Positions 8,373 to 18,367 are shown, counted from the first letter of the stretch. The stretch: DNA of 64,000 nucleotides from Shewanella vesiculosa (GCF_021560015.1 NZ_CP073588.1:4200501-4264500), one strand, 5' to 3'. Translations and numbers: made by a program. Notes: generated by a model not told the origin, from the sequence alone.

Positions 8373-8645
8373 TTAATTAACGCTATCTTTTAGTGTTTTT
8401 CCAGCTTTAAACTTAGGCACTGTAGCTGCTGCGATTTGAATTTCTTTGCCAGTTTGTGGATTACGACCAGTACGCGCGGCACGTTGAGTGGTTTCAAAAG
8501 AACCAAAGCCAACAATAGAAATTTTATCACCATTTTTCATGGCTTCAGTTACCGCTTGTTCGAAAGACTTTAGAGCGCGGCCAGCTTCAGCTTTTGTTAG
8601 TTCCGCATTTTCAGCGATTTTTGCAATTAATTCACTTTTGTTCAT
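8373..8645 (-). CDS. HU family DNA-binding protein
   Basis: A 90-residue histone-like protein. It has the N-terminal helical dimer part, the VGFGSFE turn, and the DNA-grasping arm signature [11 protein letters not shown] followed by [14 protein letters not shown] binds and bends DNA without strong sequence preference and shapes the nucleoid. The length is exactly that of HU. I cannot separate HupA from HupB by eye. It has its own strong terminator and is probably expressed as a single gene. Confidence 0.93.
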   Translation of the reverse strand: MNKSELIAKIAENAELTKAEAGRALKSFEQAVTEAMKNGDKISIVGFGSFETTQRAARTGRNPQTGKEIQIAAATVPKFKAGKTLKDSVN

Positions 8646-8801
8646 ATTGATATTCTCTGCTTTCCATAGAAGTGTTTTTTTAAAACATGATTAACATGCC
8701 ACAAGCGATGCTGGTTTAAAAGCACTTTATCCCATAAATTCAGTATCTGTAATGGTTTTAAAGCAAAATTAGCACAAATAATGTCTTTATTTGCCTTGTT
8801 G

Positions 8802-9599
8802 TTACTCTTCTAAGAGCTGATAAAGAATTTTCTTAACTAACTGCGGCTCGAAAGGCTTGTCACAAAGCGCATTGACGCCAGCACTAAATACATTACTCAG
8901 ATGAGTGTCGTTGGCTTCTGACGATACCATTAGGATTGGAATATGAGATTGTTGACTGTGGTTACGGATGTACTGAGTCAGTGCAAGTCCGTCTACCGAG
9001 GGCATATTGTAATCAGTGATCACTAAATCATACATATTGTCTTTCATTAGGCTAATCGCTTGTTCACCATCAACAGCCTCAGTAATTAGCTGTATGCCTA
9101 AATTGCCTATGGTGCGCTTAATAACATTTCGTGCCATTCGGCTATCATCAACCACCAATACTCTAATGCTGTGAACATCAAAGTGGGTTAAATCGAGCTC
9201 GTCATTGCTCAGTAAATCAATGGTTGAGTTAAGTGCCGTAGCTAAGTGTTCGGCATTAAATGGTTTTGGTAAAATAGCCACCACGCCTGATTGTCTAAAA
9301 ATTTCTAGCTGTTCACGACGACACTCACTGGAAACCAGCATAAATTGAATATCACTCAATGCTGGAGTCATTTTAATGTACTGCAATAACTCAGTGGCTT
9401 CGCCATCGATAAAATGCAGTGCGCTGGCAATTAAGTCTGGTTTATGGCGATGGATTATCTCTTTAGCTTCAGCAATGGTTGCGGCAGTTTGGATGCTGCT
9501 GACACCTTCTTGCTGAAGGCGAGTAATAATGATCTTACGTTGAGTCTCGGAAGGCTCAAGTAATAGGATGGATAATTCACTTGGAGATAAGCTATTCAT
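8802..9599 (-). CDS. Tandem receiver-domain response regulator
   Basis: 265 residues made of two CheY-like receiver domains and nothing else. The second (about 145-262) is canonical: VVDDSRMARN acidic pair, VITDYNMP phospho-acceptor Asp, MVSSE and KPF. The first (about 8-125) lacks the acidic pair (LLEPSE) and has PDLIASALHF where the phospho-Asp should be, so it probably cannot be phosphorylated. It does keep the KPF switch Lys. Such proteins act through protein contacts, with the degenerate domain as a partner-binding or dimer module (inference). No cognate kinase is adjacent. Confidence 0.85.
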   Translation of the reverse strand: MNSLSPSELSILLLEPSETQRKIIITRLQQEGVSSIQTAATIAEAKEIIHRHKPDLIASALHFIDGEATELLQYIKMTPALSDIQFMLVSSECRREQLEIFRQSGVVAILPKPFNAEHLATALNSTIDLLSNDELDLTHFDVHSIRVLVVDDSRMARNVIKRTIGNLGIQLITEAVDGEQAISLMKDNMYDLVITDYNMPSVDGLALTQYIRNHSQQSHIPILMVSSEANDTHLSNVFSAGVNALCDKPFEPQLVKKILYQLLEE

Positions 9600-9717
9600 A
9601 ATTCACGTTCCACAGATATTTATTATTAGTATTATTTTAATGTTGCATGTGTGAGTAAATTGTACACTAAAAAAATGCTAGAGATGATAGTTAAGCTAGG
9701 CCTATAGCACTTGGTGT

Positions 9718-10125
9718 TTATTTTTGAGCAAGATAGTCTCTGGTCGCGTTCGACAGACCAACCCACCATTGAAACACCACCACACTTAACAGTAATAACC
9801 ATAGCGGAATTAATGGAATATTATAGCCTCGAAATACCAGTTTGACGTCTTCAGGGGTGATTTGATAGGCAATCAACGCCGTTGTTGTCATTGCAACTAA
9901 CCCTAGGCTTTGTAAGGCGACATAGCTGAGTAGCAGTACTTTTGTCCATGGCGCACGTATTAGTAAACCAATAAAAACCGGTATCACTCCCAGAGTTAAT
10001 AAGTCAAAGGCTTCAAAGGTGATCGCGCGCCAAATAGCAACAAGAGTGAGTACAACATACAGTGAGATAAGGATCATCACTCTAACGGGCATTCGTTGGG
10101 CTGAATTTTGGTTCATATTGATCAT
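9718..10125 (-). CDS. Small multi-helix membrane protein, unknown
   Basis: About 135 residues with four hydrophobic segments (ILISLYVVLTLVAI, LTLGVIPVFIGLLI, VLLLSYVALQSLGL, LIPLWLLLLSVVVF) and a basic N-terminus. The frame extends to 10197, but that longer form would overlap the divergent gene start at 10183, so I choose ATG 10125. ATG 10116 is equally possible, because neither has a clear ribosome site. I do not recognise a family. Confidence 0.55.
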   Translation of the reverse strand: MINMNQNSAQRMPVRVMILISLYVVLTLVAIWRAITFEAFDLLTLGVIPVFIGLLIRAPWTKVLLLSYVALQSLGLVAMTTTALIAYQITPEDVKLVFRGYNIPLIPLWLLLLSVVVFQWWVGLSNATRDYLAQK

Positions 10126-10182
10126 AGTACTGGAGAATTTGAGGTAGAATATCGCACAAAACAGAGTGATGGGTATATTTTG

Positions 10183-10692
10183 ATGACAGAAACACATTTT
10201 TGGGCGCTAGTGACCCGCGATAAACCTGAGCAGTCTTCTGCAGATCTTACCCTGAGTTTACGCCAGCAATTAGAAAGCTTGGACGATGAAGCACTCAAGG
10301 CATTTGATAAAATATTAGGCCAACAATTACGTCGCAGTTATTCCTGGTCGATTTGGGGAGCAGCATACATAGTGACAGGTTGCGATTCTGATGATGCTTT
10401 TACTGAGTTTAGGTGTTTTTTATTGTCGTTAGGTCAGCAATGGTACAACAAGATTATCGCTAATCCAGATAGCTTAGGGGAATTAGAACATTGGCCGTTA
10501 GTGGACGATTATGCTTACCCGTTTGTTGAAGATTATGATTTGATTGCAGGACAAGTCTACGAAGACCGCACTGGCTTAGAGCTGCCATTCTTACCCTCAG
10601 GACACAGTACTCCAGAAGGGAAAAAATTTAGCACTAAACCAAAAATTATGCGTCAAACCTATCCTTTATTGAGTGCGCGTTTTCCATTTTAG
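10183..10692 (+). CDS. DUF4240 domain-containing protein
   Basis: 169 residues starting MTETHFW. The N-terminal half matches the DUF4240 layout: a start helix with xFW, a central LYRSYSWSIWGAAYI-like stretch (here RRSYSWSIWGAAYI), then FRCFLLSLGQQWYNKII and a P-D pair. The family has no known function and is soluble. The frame is open back to 10108, but ATG 10183 has GGG upstream and matches the family start. It is divergent from the membrane protein gene with about 57 bases between starts. Confidence 0.65.
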   Translation: MTETHFWALVTRDKPEQSSADLTLSLRQQLESLDDEALKAFDKILGQQLRRSYSWSIWGAAYIVTGCDSDDAFTEFRCFLLSLGQQWYNKIIANPDSLGELEHWPLVDDYAYPFVEDYDLIAGQVYEDRTGLELPFLPSGHSTPEGKKFSTKPKIMRQTYPLLSARFPF

Positions 10693-10910
10693 TGGACCGC
10701 TTGATCTTAGGCGTTGTTAAGCTTTGGTTCAGCTTATGAGGACTATAGTCAATTTATAGTGATGATAGCTTAATGGCTAACATTTGATTTGATGATAAGT
10801 ATCGGCGTGCAAATATGGTCAAAGTTGCTTTAACAGAAGCTGAATAGCGTTATCTGAAGCAGCCTTGAAACCTGTGTTATCACAAGCGCCTAAGTCCCAG
10901 GAGGTCTATT

Positions 10911-11435
10911 ATGAATGTAAAATATATAATGCTAGCTTCGGTATTAGTATCCCAAATTGTTATGGCTGAAGATGCGCCACCACCTAATCCTGTTACTGAA
11001 GTTGGGCTGGTAAAAATTGAATGGCAAAATCCAAAAGATTTCAGTGATATCAGAACTTCTAACGAGCTTCAGTCACGATTTGAAAACCGTTTATTTGACA
11101 CTTTAACCAAGAACATCAATAAAGAAGCCGAAAAAACCCTCAAGCCAGGACAGACACTGCAAATGACAGTGACTAACTTTGATCTAGCGGGAGACATGCG
11201 ACCAACATTTGGTGCCACGCCGGGTGATTTACGTGTTGTAAAAGATTTATACCCACCCAGAGCCACCTTTAGTTACACGATTAAAGAAGGTGACAAGGTG
11301 ATTATTGTTGGTGATGAAAAAATCACAGATATGAGTTTTATGTCTAACTCACATCGCTTTAATGACCGACCATTTCAGTACGAAACAACTTTATTTACCG
11401 ATTGGTTACAAAAGAGTGTCGCACCTAAACTATAG
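10911..11435 (+). CDS. DUF3016 family periplasmic protein
   Basis: 174 residues with a signal peptide (cleavage likely after VMA). The mature part reads VKIEWQNPKDFSDIR, then LTKNINKEAEKTLKPGQTLQMTVTNFDLAGD. This is typical of DUF3016, a family of secreted proteins of unknown role in Shewanella and relatives. A strong ribosome site (AGGAGG) precedes ATG 10911. It is a single gene, with no terminator hairpin seen. Confidence 0.75.
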   Translation: MNVKYIMLASVLVSQIVMAEDAPPPNPVTEVGLVKIEWQNPKDFSDIRTSNELQSRFENRLFDTLTKNINKEAEKTLKPGQTLQMTVTNFDLAGDMRPTFGATPGDLRVVKDLYPPRATFSYTIKEGDKVIIVGDEKITDMSFMSNSHRFNDRPFQYETTLFTDWLQKSVAPKL

Positions 11436-11628
11436 CCCTTGGCGACAGTACTTAGGATTATATCGATAAGGTTGATTTAGCGCAGGGGTTGTCTGTTTTA
11501 TCTGTAGTGACTTGATGAATCGTTGTTGATAACCAAATGTGCCAGTGACGCTGGTTACGCTTGATTGTCGCCATTGGGTTTTATCAATGATTGTCGCCGC
11601 AACATGTAAAGGTCATATCAACTAAGGT

Positions 11629-11657
11629 TGCTCCTGCATGAAGATTCCGCAGGAGCA
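11629..11657. repeat. Inverted repeat after the 11664 gene
   Basis: TGCTCCTGC (11629-11637) pairs perfectly with GCAGGAGCA (11649-11657). It lies just beyond the stop of the minus-strand gene. No good T run follows on either strand, so it is at best a weak terminator. Confidence 0.45.
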
Positions 11658-11663
11658 TAAAGA

Positions 11664-11972
11664 TTATTTAGACAGTTTAAATACTTGCAGCGTTTGCAGT
11701 AAAGTCGCAAGTTTTTTGACAAAGGCTTCGAGAGTTTCAGGTGCGACATGAGTACTACTCTGCATCGCATCAAACTCAGCTACCAATTCTTGTACATAGG
11801 GCAAGAAACGGTTGCTACTTTCCGTAAATCCTTGATCTTCAGTAAAGATAGCCACAAACTTACCATGTCCTGCTTTACGCAATTCGTCAAGGCGAGCATC
11901 AGAGTCAATCGCTTGTCTATAGGCTACTTGCAGGTTTTCTTTTATCTGTAGAAAAACATTGGTGTACGGCAT
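11664..11972 (-). CDS. Conserved-looking small helical protein, unknown
   Basis: About 102 residues, starting MPYTNVF at ATG 11972 with GAGG six bases upstream (an ATG six codons earlier lacks this). The protein is soluble and largely helical, with an alternating pattern at the C-terminus (LEAFVKKLATLLQTLQVFKLSK) that could form a coiled coil. I do not recognise a family. It is divergent from the TraB/GumN gene. Confidence 0.55.
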   Translation of the reverse strand: MPYTNVFLQIKENLQVAYRQAIDSDARLDELRKAGHGKFVAIFTEDQGFTESSNRFLPYVQELVAEFDAMQSSTHVAPETLEAFVKKLATLLQTLQVFKLSK

Positions 11973-12024
11973 AATTGCCTCATAGTGCATTTGTAAATAA
12001 TAAAGCTAATTATAAGGAGCCGCT

Positions 12025-12933
12025 ATGCTGGCAACAAGGAAAAGTCCGCTTATTTTTAATATAGGGATGATTTATCGTCGTTTACAGCGATATAGCTTTA
12101 GTTTAGTGGTATTTCTACTGTGTTTTGGCTCTACATCGGCAACGGCATTGGATTCGCCAGTATTTTATAAAATTGAGTATCAACAACAGCAAGCGTATTT
12201 ACTGGGTTCAATTCATATCGGTCGCCAAGATTTTTACCCATTAGGACAACATATTGAGTCGGCATTTAAACAAGCAGATGCACTCGTGGTTGAGGCCGAT
12301 ATTAGCCAAGGTGACACGGGAGCGCTATTACAGCAGTACGGTGCATTGTCTGCCGATATTGCCGCAGACGTTAATGTGATACGCCAAGTTTATTGCCAAA
12401 GTCATCAAAGTTTGTGTCAGGCATTAGCACCATATGCTCCCTGGTTACAGTCAGCACAAATTAGTATGGGCCGTTATGCGCAATTGGGTTATAGCGCAGA
12501 CCAAGGCGTCGATGCTTATTTTATGGCAAATCGCAGTGACAAAGCCCTAGTTGAACTTGAAAGTATGCAGTTTCAATTTGAATTAATTTCATCATTTTCA
12601 ACCGCGACCCAGATGCAAATGCTGGATGATTCGATCAACGTCAGTGATGCCGAAATGCTTGATTTAATTTATGCTTGGCGCCAAGGTGATGCCAGTGCAT
12701 TGGCAACCATTATGGAATCGCAAGCGGGCGATGCCAATGAATTGCTTGAAAAATTACTGTGGCAACGCAATCGCACCATGACGCAAAAAATTATCCAGTT
12801 GCTACAACAGCGTAATTATAAACAGCTGTTTATTGTGGTTGGAGCAGGCCATATTGTTGGTCAGCAAGCCATTCCTGACTTACTTAAACAGCAAGGTGCA
12901 ACGGTCACCCCTTGTACCTTTTTGCAGTGTTAA
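12025..12933 (+). CDS. TraB/GumN family protein
   Basis: 302 residues with an N-terminal hydrophobic signal or anchor (about 15-40). The family signatures follow: LLGSIHIGRQDFYPL near the start of the mature part, VVEADIS, a central ELESMQFQFELISSF, and the C-terminal IVVGAGHIVGQQAIPDLLKQQG. TraB/GumN proteins keep paired GxxH motifs and Glu residues that suggest a metallohydrolase. A few members degrade peptides, and most are uncharacterised. Start: ATG 12025 with AAGGAG at good spacing. It probably acts outside the cytoplasm. Confidence 0.8.
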   Translation: MLATRKSPLIFNIGMIYRRLQRYSFSLVVFLLCFGSTSATALDSPVFYKIEYQQQQAYLLGSIHIGRQDFYPLGQHIESAFKQADALVVEADISQGDTGALLQQYGALSADIAADVNVIRQVYCQSHQSLCQALAPYAPWLQSAQISMGRYAQLGYSADQGVDAYFMANRSDKALVELESMQFQFELISSFSTATQMQMLDDSINVSDAEMLDLIYAWRQGDASALATIMESQAGDANELLEKLLWQRNRTMTQKIIQLLQQRNYKQLFIVVGAGHIVGQQAIPDLLKQQGATVTPCTFLQC

Positions 12934-12981
12934 GGAGAATGTTGTGCGTTCACAAGGGCCAATAATAGTATAACTTTATGC

Positions 12982-13755
12982 TTATATTGGCTTTGTTTGA
13001 CCAAGAAAATGAACATATCGACCTAAGGATAAATATGGCTCACGTTGTGAATAAGCCAATTCCATTTCAATAAGCTGATGTTTATCGAAGTTGGGCGGGA
13101 GATTATTTTTTAAGTAATCATTAATCACCCTAACCCCAGATTGACTGATCATCGACAGTTGCCATTGGGCAAACCAAGCGCGAACATCTGCAATATACAG
13201 GGGATGGTTGGGGGTTAATCCAACCTTCTTTTTAACCTTAAAATCACGCTTAACATAGTCAAAGTTGCCTGAAATTAAACTGTGAAAGCGCAATGCTTCC
13301 TTATTAAAAAACATCAGCGAAAATAACCCATTCGGTTTTAGCAGGCTTAATAACCCATGCAAAGTCGATTCAGCATCAGTGAGCCATTCGGCTACAGCGT
13401 GGCATAAGATGACATCAAACTGACCAAACTGCTGCACGGTTAGTGCTTGAATAGGGCTATGCACTAACTCGATTGATAATTCTGTGTCTGAGGCGGCAAT
13501 CTGTTGTTGGGCTATGGCCAACATCTGCTCAGAAATATCACATAGCACCACATCATGGCCCAACGCAGCCAGTTTTTGGCTCAAAAAACCAAACCCTCCC
13601 CCAGCATCTAAAATGCGTAATCGTGGTTTATTCAAGCGAGTTAATGCTGGGATTAAGTCTCGCCACAATACTGCAGCACGGATTTCACCTTTAGTGGTGC
13701 CATAGATGTTTTGCGCAAACTTTTGACTAAGAGTATCGAAATTTTTATCTTGCAC
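12982..13755 (-). CDS. cmoM: tRNA 5-carboxymethoxyuridine methyltransferase CmoM
   Basis: A 257-residue SAM-dependent methyltransferase. Motif I is RILDAGGGFGFLSQKLA and motif II has VVLCDIS. The family-specific CHAVAEWL and SLMFFNKEALRFHSLISGNF match CmoM (formerly SmtA). CmoM methylates cmo5U to mcmo5U at the wobble position of some tRNAs. Its length agrees with E. coli CmoM. The gene is single and convergent with the TraB/GumN gene, about 48 bases apart. Confidence 0.85.
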   Translation of the reverse strand: MQDKNFDTLSQKFAQNIYGTTKGEIRAAVLWRDLIPALTRLNKPRLRILDAGGGFGFLSQKLAALGHDVVLCDISEQMLAIAQQQIAASDTELSIELVHSPIQALTVQQFGQFDVILCHAVAEWLTDAESTLHGLLSLLKPNGLFSLMFFNKEALRFHSLISGNFDYVKRDFKVKKKVGLTPNHPLYIADVRAWFAQWQLSMISQSGVRVINDYLKNNLPPNFDKHQLIEMELAYSQREPYLSLGRYVHFLGQTKPI

Positions 13756-14051
13756 GATTTAAGTTACATCACGTTATTGAGCCGATATGGAGTAACGTAA
13801 TTGTCGCACTGTAGGCTGAAAAAGGTAAAGACAAATCAGTGATTGTGTATAGAGGGTAAATAAAAGTTTATCGATTAATCAATATAAGCAGCAATGACAA
13901 CCGACTTTAAACGCATTTTATAATTAGCTGTTTAGCAACAGTAAGAGTCTAAGGTATAATGATCGACTAACCATCTTTGCAGCGCATACTTTTTGCTGCC
14001 TATTTAGGGTACAACATTGTGAGTCACGACTACGCTATCGAATTACAGGCG

Positions 14052-14883
14052 ATGCCTTCGCTGTTGTCTTTGTATCGAAAAATCCTATTTGGTCGTAAAC
14101 CGGGATGGGATCAACAACCGCTGCCGAATATTTATGTGCAAGCTTCTAATGTGGTGCTGTCGCAAGAGAAAATTCGGCAATATGCCGCTGTATGTGGTTT
14201 TGAATACGATGATAGGGTGTTACCTCCAACGTATTTATATGTGTGGGCATTTCGTTTGCATGCGATGATTTTTACTCATAAAGCCGTGACATTTCCGTTG
14301 CTTGGAATGATCCACTTAAAAAATAGTATTAGTGTATTTCGTCCTGTACGTACTGATGAAATATTGACTGTGCAGTGCGAACTGTCAGCGAGTCGCACTA
14401 CAGATGCTGGACTTGAGTTTGATTTAGTTTCAAAAGTGTTGGTTGGTGAAGAGCTTGTATGGCAAGCGTTATCAACATACTTATATCGCATTGAGTCTGC
14501 TGGGCGGCGGGCTCGTCCGCCTAAAGCGTCTGAGATGGCATGGGAAAATGTCCAGCAATGGCGTTTAACCGATGACTTAGGCCGTCGTTATGCCAAAGCT
14601 TCGGGCGATTATAACTTGATCCATTTGCATCCTTTATTGTCAAAACGCTTTGGTTTTGAGCGAGTGTTGGCCCATGGCATGTGGTCTAAAGCGCGTGCAT
14701 TATCTCAGTTGATGACTTATATCGGTGATCGACCTTCAGGTTGATGTTGAATTTAAATTACCGGTGTTTATGCCGTCTGAAGTGACATTTGCATTTGAAA
14801 GTACTGAGAATGGTAAACGTTTTCAAATACGTGATGTCAAAGGTCGTCGACCGCATTTGCAGGGTGATGTTACCTATTTATAA
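14052..14883 (+). CDS. MaoC-like (hot-dog fold) dehydratase family protein, frameshifted
   Basis: The first frame contains a hot-dog-type domain ending in a MaoC-type motif (YAKASGDYNLIHLHPLLSK, then FERVLAHGMWSKA). It then stops at 14744 after IGDRPSG. Another frame continues without a break as QVDVEFKLPVFMPSEV through RPHLQGDVTYL to TAA at 14881. Removing one base in CCTT near 14735 restores a single gene of about 276 residues. MaoC-like proteins hydrate or dehydrate acyl-thioesters. The Asp/His of the motif (GDYNLIH) are present. The start is uncertain: ATG 14052 is chosen, with GTG 14019 and TTG 13977 as alternatives. Confidence 0.65.
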
Positions 14884-14939
14884 GCAGATAGACCTCGCTG
14901 AGGTGGCTTAAACGTCAGTGGTAAGTCAATTGCGAACAT

Positions 14940-14972
14940 AAAAAAGCTCAGGTTAATACCTGAGCTTTTTTT
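14940..14972. terminator. Bidirectional terminator between MaoC-like and aldo/keto reductase genes
   Basis: AAAAAAGCTCAGGT and ACCTGAGCTTTTTTT form a stem with a TAAT loop. The A/T flanks give a T run in both directions. Confidence 0.85.
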
Positions 14973-14981
14973 ATGGCAGAC

Positions 14982-15872
14982 TTAAGGTACCGAGTGGCCC
15001 ATTGCCGCTTCCCAAATGCTAAACCATTGTTGTCGATCAAGTTCAATGTTAGCTGAATTTACCGCGCTGGTGATACGTTCTAGATTACCACTGCCGATAA
15101 TAGGAGCAGGGCGACTTGGATGCATACGAACCCAAGCATAAATCACTTGGCTAATGTCTTGTGCGCCAACTTGCTGAGCAATATCGTGCAGGGTATTGCG
15201 AATTCTCAGTGCTTGGGGCGTGTTCGCTGAAAGGAGATCTCCACCGCCCAAACAAGACCATGCCATTGGGGTGATGCGGTATTGTTGACACTGATCAAGC
15301 ACACCATCATGCAAGCTCTGCATGGCTAAAGGCGATATTTCAACTTGGTTAGTGATCAACGGAGCATTGAGGCGTGATTGCAGTAAATCAAATTGGCTGG
15401 TGGTAAAGTTAGATACACCAAAGTGGCTGACTTTACCTTGGGCATGCAATTGCTCGAAAGCGGCAGCCATTTCGTCAGCATTCATTAATGGATCGGGGCG
15501 ATGGATGAGTAACACATCTAAGTGATCAGTTTTTAATTCAGTAAGTGAATTTTCAACACTTTGAATAATATGCGCTTTACTTGTGTCGTAATGATTAACA
15601 TAACGACCATCATAGCCATCAAACAAGGGTTTAATGCCACACTTACTGATCAACTGCATTTGCTGACGTAACTGTGGTTTAAGGGTTAACGCTTCACCAA
15701 ATAAGGTTTCACACTGATACATACCATATATATCAGCGTGGTCCATGGTCGTGACGCCAAGATCAAGATAATGCTCAATTAAGCCAAGTAGTTGCTGTGG
15801 CGACATATTCCAAGCATCAGCACGCCAAAATCCGGCGATAAAATCAGAAAATCTAAAAGTAGATTGGGTCAT
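14982..15872 (-). CDS. Aldo/keto reductase (YdhF-like)
   Basis: A 296-residue TIM-barrel NAD(P)H oxidoreductase. The catalytic tetrad is visible: Asp and Tyr in DHADIYG, Lys in ISKCG and His in LLIHRPD. The cofactor region is IIGSGNLERI near the C-terminus. The family reduces aldehydes and ketones, and this YdhF-type branch has no firm substrate. The gene is single, with a terminator shared with the convergent MaoC-like gene. Confidence 0.88.
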   Translation of the reverse strand: MTQSTFRFSDFIAGFWRADAWNMSPQQLLGLIEHYLDLGVTTMDHADIYGMYQCETLFGEALTLKPQLRQQMQLISKCGIKPLFDGYDGRYVNHYDTSKAHIIQSVENSLTELKTDHLDVLLIHRPDPLMNADEMAAAFEQLHAQGKVSHFGVSNFTTSQFDLLQSRLNAPLITNQVEISPLAMQSLHDGVLDQCQQYRITPMAWSCLGGGDLLSANTPQALRIRNTLHDIAQQVGAQDISQVIYAWVRMHPSRPAPIIGSGNLERITSAVNSANIELDRQQWFSIWEAAMGHSVP

Positions 15873-16021
15873 AAGTTAATTTTAACCTTAGTTAGGGGTA
15901 ATAAATGCTTATTAAAGCACTTTTAGATCGACATTGACTGAAAAGCAACTCGCTATCAAAAGCCAACGAATCTTAGCAAGACAGAACAAAATCACTGAGC
16001 CAGTGTTATTTTTACCTATTT

Positions 16022-16046
16022 ACCTCATCCGCTAAATGGATGAGGT
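16022..16046. repeat. Inverted repeat between minus-strand genes
   Basis: ACCTCATCC (16022-16030) pairs perfectly with GGATGAGGT (16038-16046) about 100 bases beyond the mscS-like stop codon. There is no T run on the minus strand, so it is possibly a weak terminator. Confidence 0.45.
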
Positions 16047-16143
16047 GAGTTAATCATTGTTGTAGCATACTTTGACACAATGTTTGACTACATTAGGCGA
16101 CATAGCATGCCATTGATTTAGCTTGATTAGCTTAAGCACTGGG

Positions 16144-17785
16144 TTATTTTTGATAAATATGTACATCGCGTTGTGGGAACGGAATACTAATGCCTTCAGC
16201 ATCAAAGCGTATTTTCACTGCACGAGTAATATCCCAGTAAACCTCCCAGTAATCATCAGGGTTAACCCAAGGCCTGACAACAAAGTCGACTGAAGATTCA
16301 CCTAATGTGTGCAGTTTTACAATTGGTTCTGGATGTTCTTGCACCTTAGGGTGTTGCTCAACAATACTTTTTAAAATGGTTTCAGCATGTTCAACATTGT
16401 CGCTGTAACTAATACCAAAAATCATGTCTACGCGGCGCTGATGCTCGGCAGTAATATTGTTAATGGTATCGCCCCAAATTTTATTGTTTGGCACAATCAA
16501 GCGTTGGTTATCGAGGGTTTTGATGGTTGTTGATACTAAGCTCATGTGACTCACACGACCGGTAACATTGGCTGCATTAATTAGATCACCGACATCAAAT
16601 GGACGATAGATTAAGATCATCATCCCAGATGCAAAGTTTGATAATGTGTCTTGTAATGCAAAACCAATAATCACACCGGCAATACCAAAGCCAGCGAGCA
16701 AAGGCCCAAGCTCAAACCCGAGCTGTGATAAGGCAATTAATAATCCTAATGCAAATACCACCTTACTGGACAACGAAATAAAGAAGTCTTGCAGTAATTG
16801 GCTAAATTGTAATTTTGATGCTTTTACTGTTTTCGAGATAATTTTGGTGACAATTTTGGCCACTAAACTGGCTAAAAATAAAATAAATACAAAGACTAAA
16901 ATTTTGAAGGTTAAGCTAGGACCATTATTAATGGTTTGATCTTTGATGACGTTAAGCCAGCCTTGCAGCAGATTAGACGCGACACTGAAGTTCAATACAT
17001 CTTGGGTAATATCACCAGACACGCTAAACAAGGTTTGTTTAAAAGCCGTGACATCTTGGCCTAGTGTTTCGAGCATTCCCGCTGATACAGCTAGGCTTGA
17101 GCTACTTTGATCTAAACGTTCTTTTAGTGCCATCACCTCTGCTTTTTGTTCGGCAGTGATATCGGCCCCAGCGCTTTCAGCTTCTGAAACGGCTTTTTGT
17201 AATTCATCTTGTGTGTAATGCACTAAACTGTCGAAATGGTCGGCGCGTTTGAGCATAAAATCGGTTAATTTCTGTTGTTGAATACTGACATCCATATTCA
17301 AGGTTTTAGCCCATTGCAGCGAGGTTAATTGTGCCTTGAGATAGTGGTCTCGTTCAAATTCTCGTTGTGATATAGCTAAGACAACCTTACTTTCATCACC
17401 TTGCTTGATATCAAGACGCATAAGCATAATTTGATCGTCTAAATAACTCCCGACACTGTTTAAAAAAATCCAGCTGACTTTGAACTAAAGTGATTAGGTA
17501 TTGCGGGTTTTCATCTGGAGTTTTGATCAGCTGCGCAATTATATCGCGTAATTCAGATGACTTGTTCTTAATCCTATATTCAGTAAAGTTACGTAATTCA
17601 CCTTTTGCCTTAAACAGTAGGAGGGTATCTTGATCAATTGTTTGTTGTAATCGGCTGATTTTATTTTGAGTGTCGGTTAACTGACTGGTGGTGACAATCG
17701 GTGCTGTTGCATCTTGTTCTGCGCTAGCTGTTGGCGACATAAACACCACTAAGGTGAATAATATCGTAAATAAAATCCGTAGCAT
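16144..17785 (-). CDS. MscS-family mechanosensitive channel with periplasmic N-terminal region, frameshifted
   Basis: The N-terminal part (signal peptide ending TASA, then a helical coiled region) is read from 17785, and the rest in another frame. Shortening the run of seven A at 17462-17468 by one joins them as LDFLNSVGSYLDDQIMLMRLD and gives one protein of about 546 residues. After a second helical region come membrane helices and the MscS core: the Gly/Ala-rich pore helix (LLAGFGIAGVIIGFALQDTLSNFASG), the beta domain (RPFDVGDLI) and an ending SIPFPQRDVHIYQK. MscS channels release solutes on osmotic down-shock. Confidence 0.82.
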
Positions 17786-17909
17786 GAAAGGTCGTCCTTT
17801 GGCGTTGAGTTGTGCCTATAATAGTGGAAAACGCCTATAGTAGCCAAGTACAGCAATTCTTAGGGTTATTTGTTACACTTGCCGCCATTATTGAACTGAG
17901 GGAATTATC

Positions 17910-18240
17910 ATGTCGCTGCAATGTGCTCATTGCTATAAATCTTTTTTCAATTGCGAAGGTCAATGACAGTCGTGGTAAAGGTTTGTCAGTTGAGGTGCAA
18001 TGCCCTCATTGTGCTGCATGGCTTGGGCATAACAAGTTGTTATCAATTGCTAAGATGTTTGGGTTTTATGGTGGCGTAGTTGCCGCGGTAGTTGGTTATT
18101 TTTTTGACAATGTAGCGTCGATCACCACGCCATTGATTATATTAGCGGTTATCATTGTTGGTTTATCGCATATTATGGACCATTTACAGCTGATCGAAGC
18201 CCCTGAAAATGATCCTAGTACAGAACCTGGTGCAAAATAG
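17910..18240 (+). CDS. Zinc-ribbon membrane protein, frameshifted
   Basis: ATG 17910 has AGGGA seven bases upstream and starts MSLQCAHCYKS. That frame soon stops, but the neighbouring frame continues to 18240. Shortening the run of six T (17942-17947 region) to five gives KSFSIAKVNDSRGKG and a single protein of about 109 residues. It has two Cys pairs (CAHC and CPHC), forming a zinc ribbon, then two hydrophobic helices (FYGGVVAAVVGYFF, TPLIILAVIIVGL). The function is unknown. It ends one base before the stop of the convergent 41-residue gene. Confidence 0.65.
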
Positions 18241-18241
18241 G

Positions 18242-18367
18242 TTAATTCACCTCAATCACTTGGCTTTCTAATGAGGCTTCAACGTAGTAAATACCGCCTA
18301 GTACAACAACAGCAACAATGGCTATTACTAAAATGATGCCAATGTTTTCACGAATAAATAGTGCCAT
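18242..18367 (-). CDS. 41-residue single-helix membrane protein
   Basis: A very short gene. The start is ATG at 18367 with AGGA eight bases upstream, and TAA is at 18244-18242. The product has a charged N-terminus (MALFIREN), one hydrophobic helix (IGIILVIAIVAVVVLGGIYY) and an acidic tail (VEASLESQVIEVN), so it should be a single-span inner-membrane protein. I do not recognise a family. The protein-like composition and the tight, non-overlapping packing against the zinc-ribbon gene support it being real. Confidence 0.5.
   Translation of the reverse strand: MALFIRENIGIILVIAIVAVVVLGGIYYVEASLESQVIEVN

Noticed and set aside
10125..10197. Long N-terminal extension of the four-helix membrane protein
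   Set aside because: It would overlap the start of the divergent DUF4240 gene and has no ribosome site.
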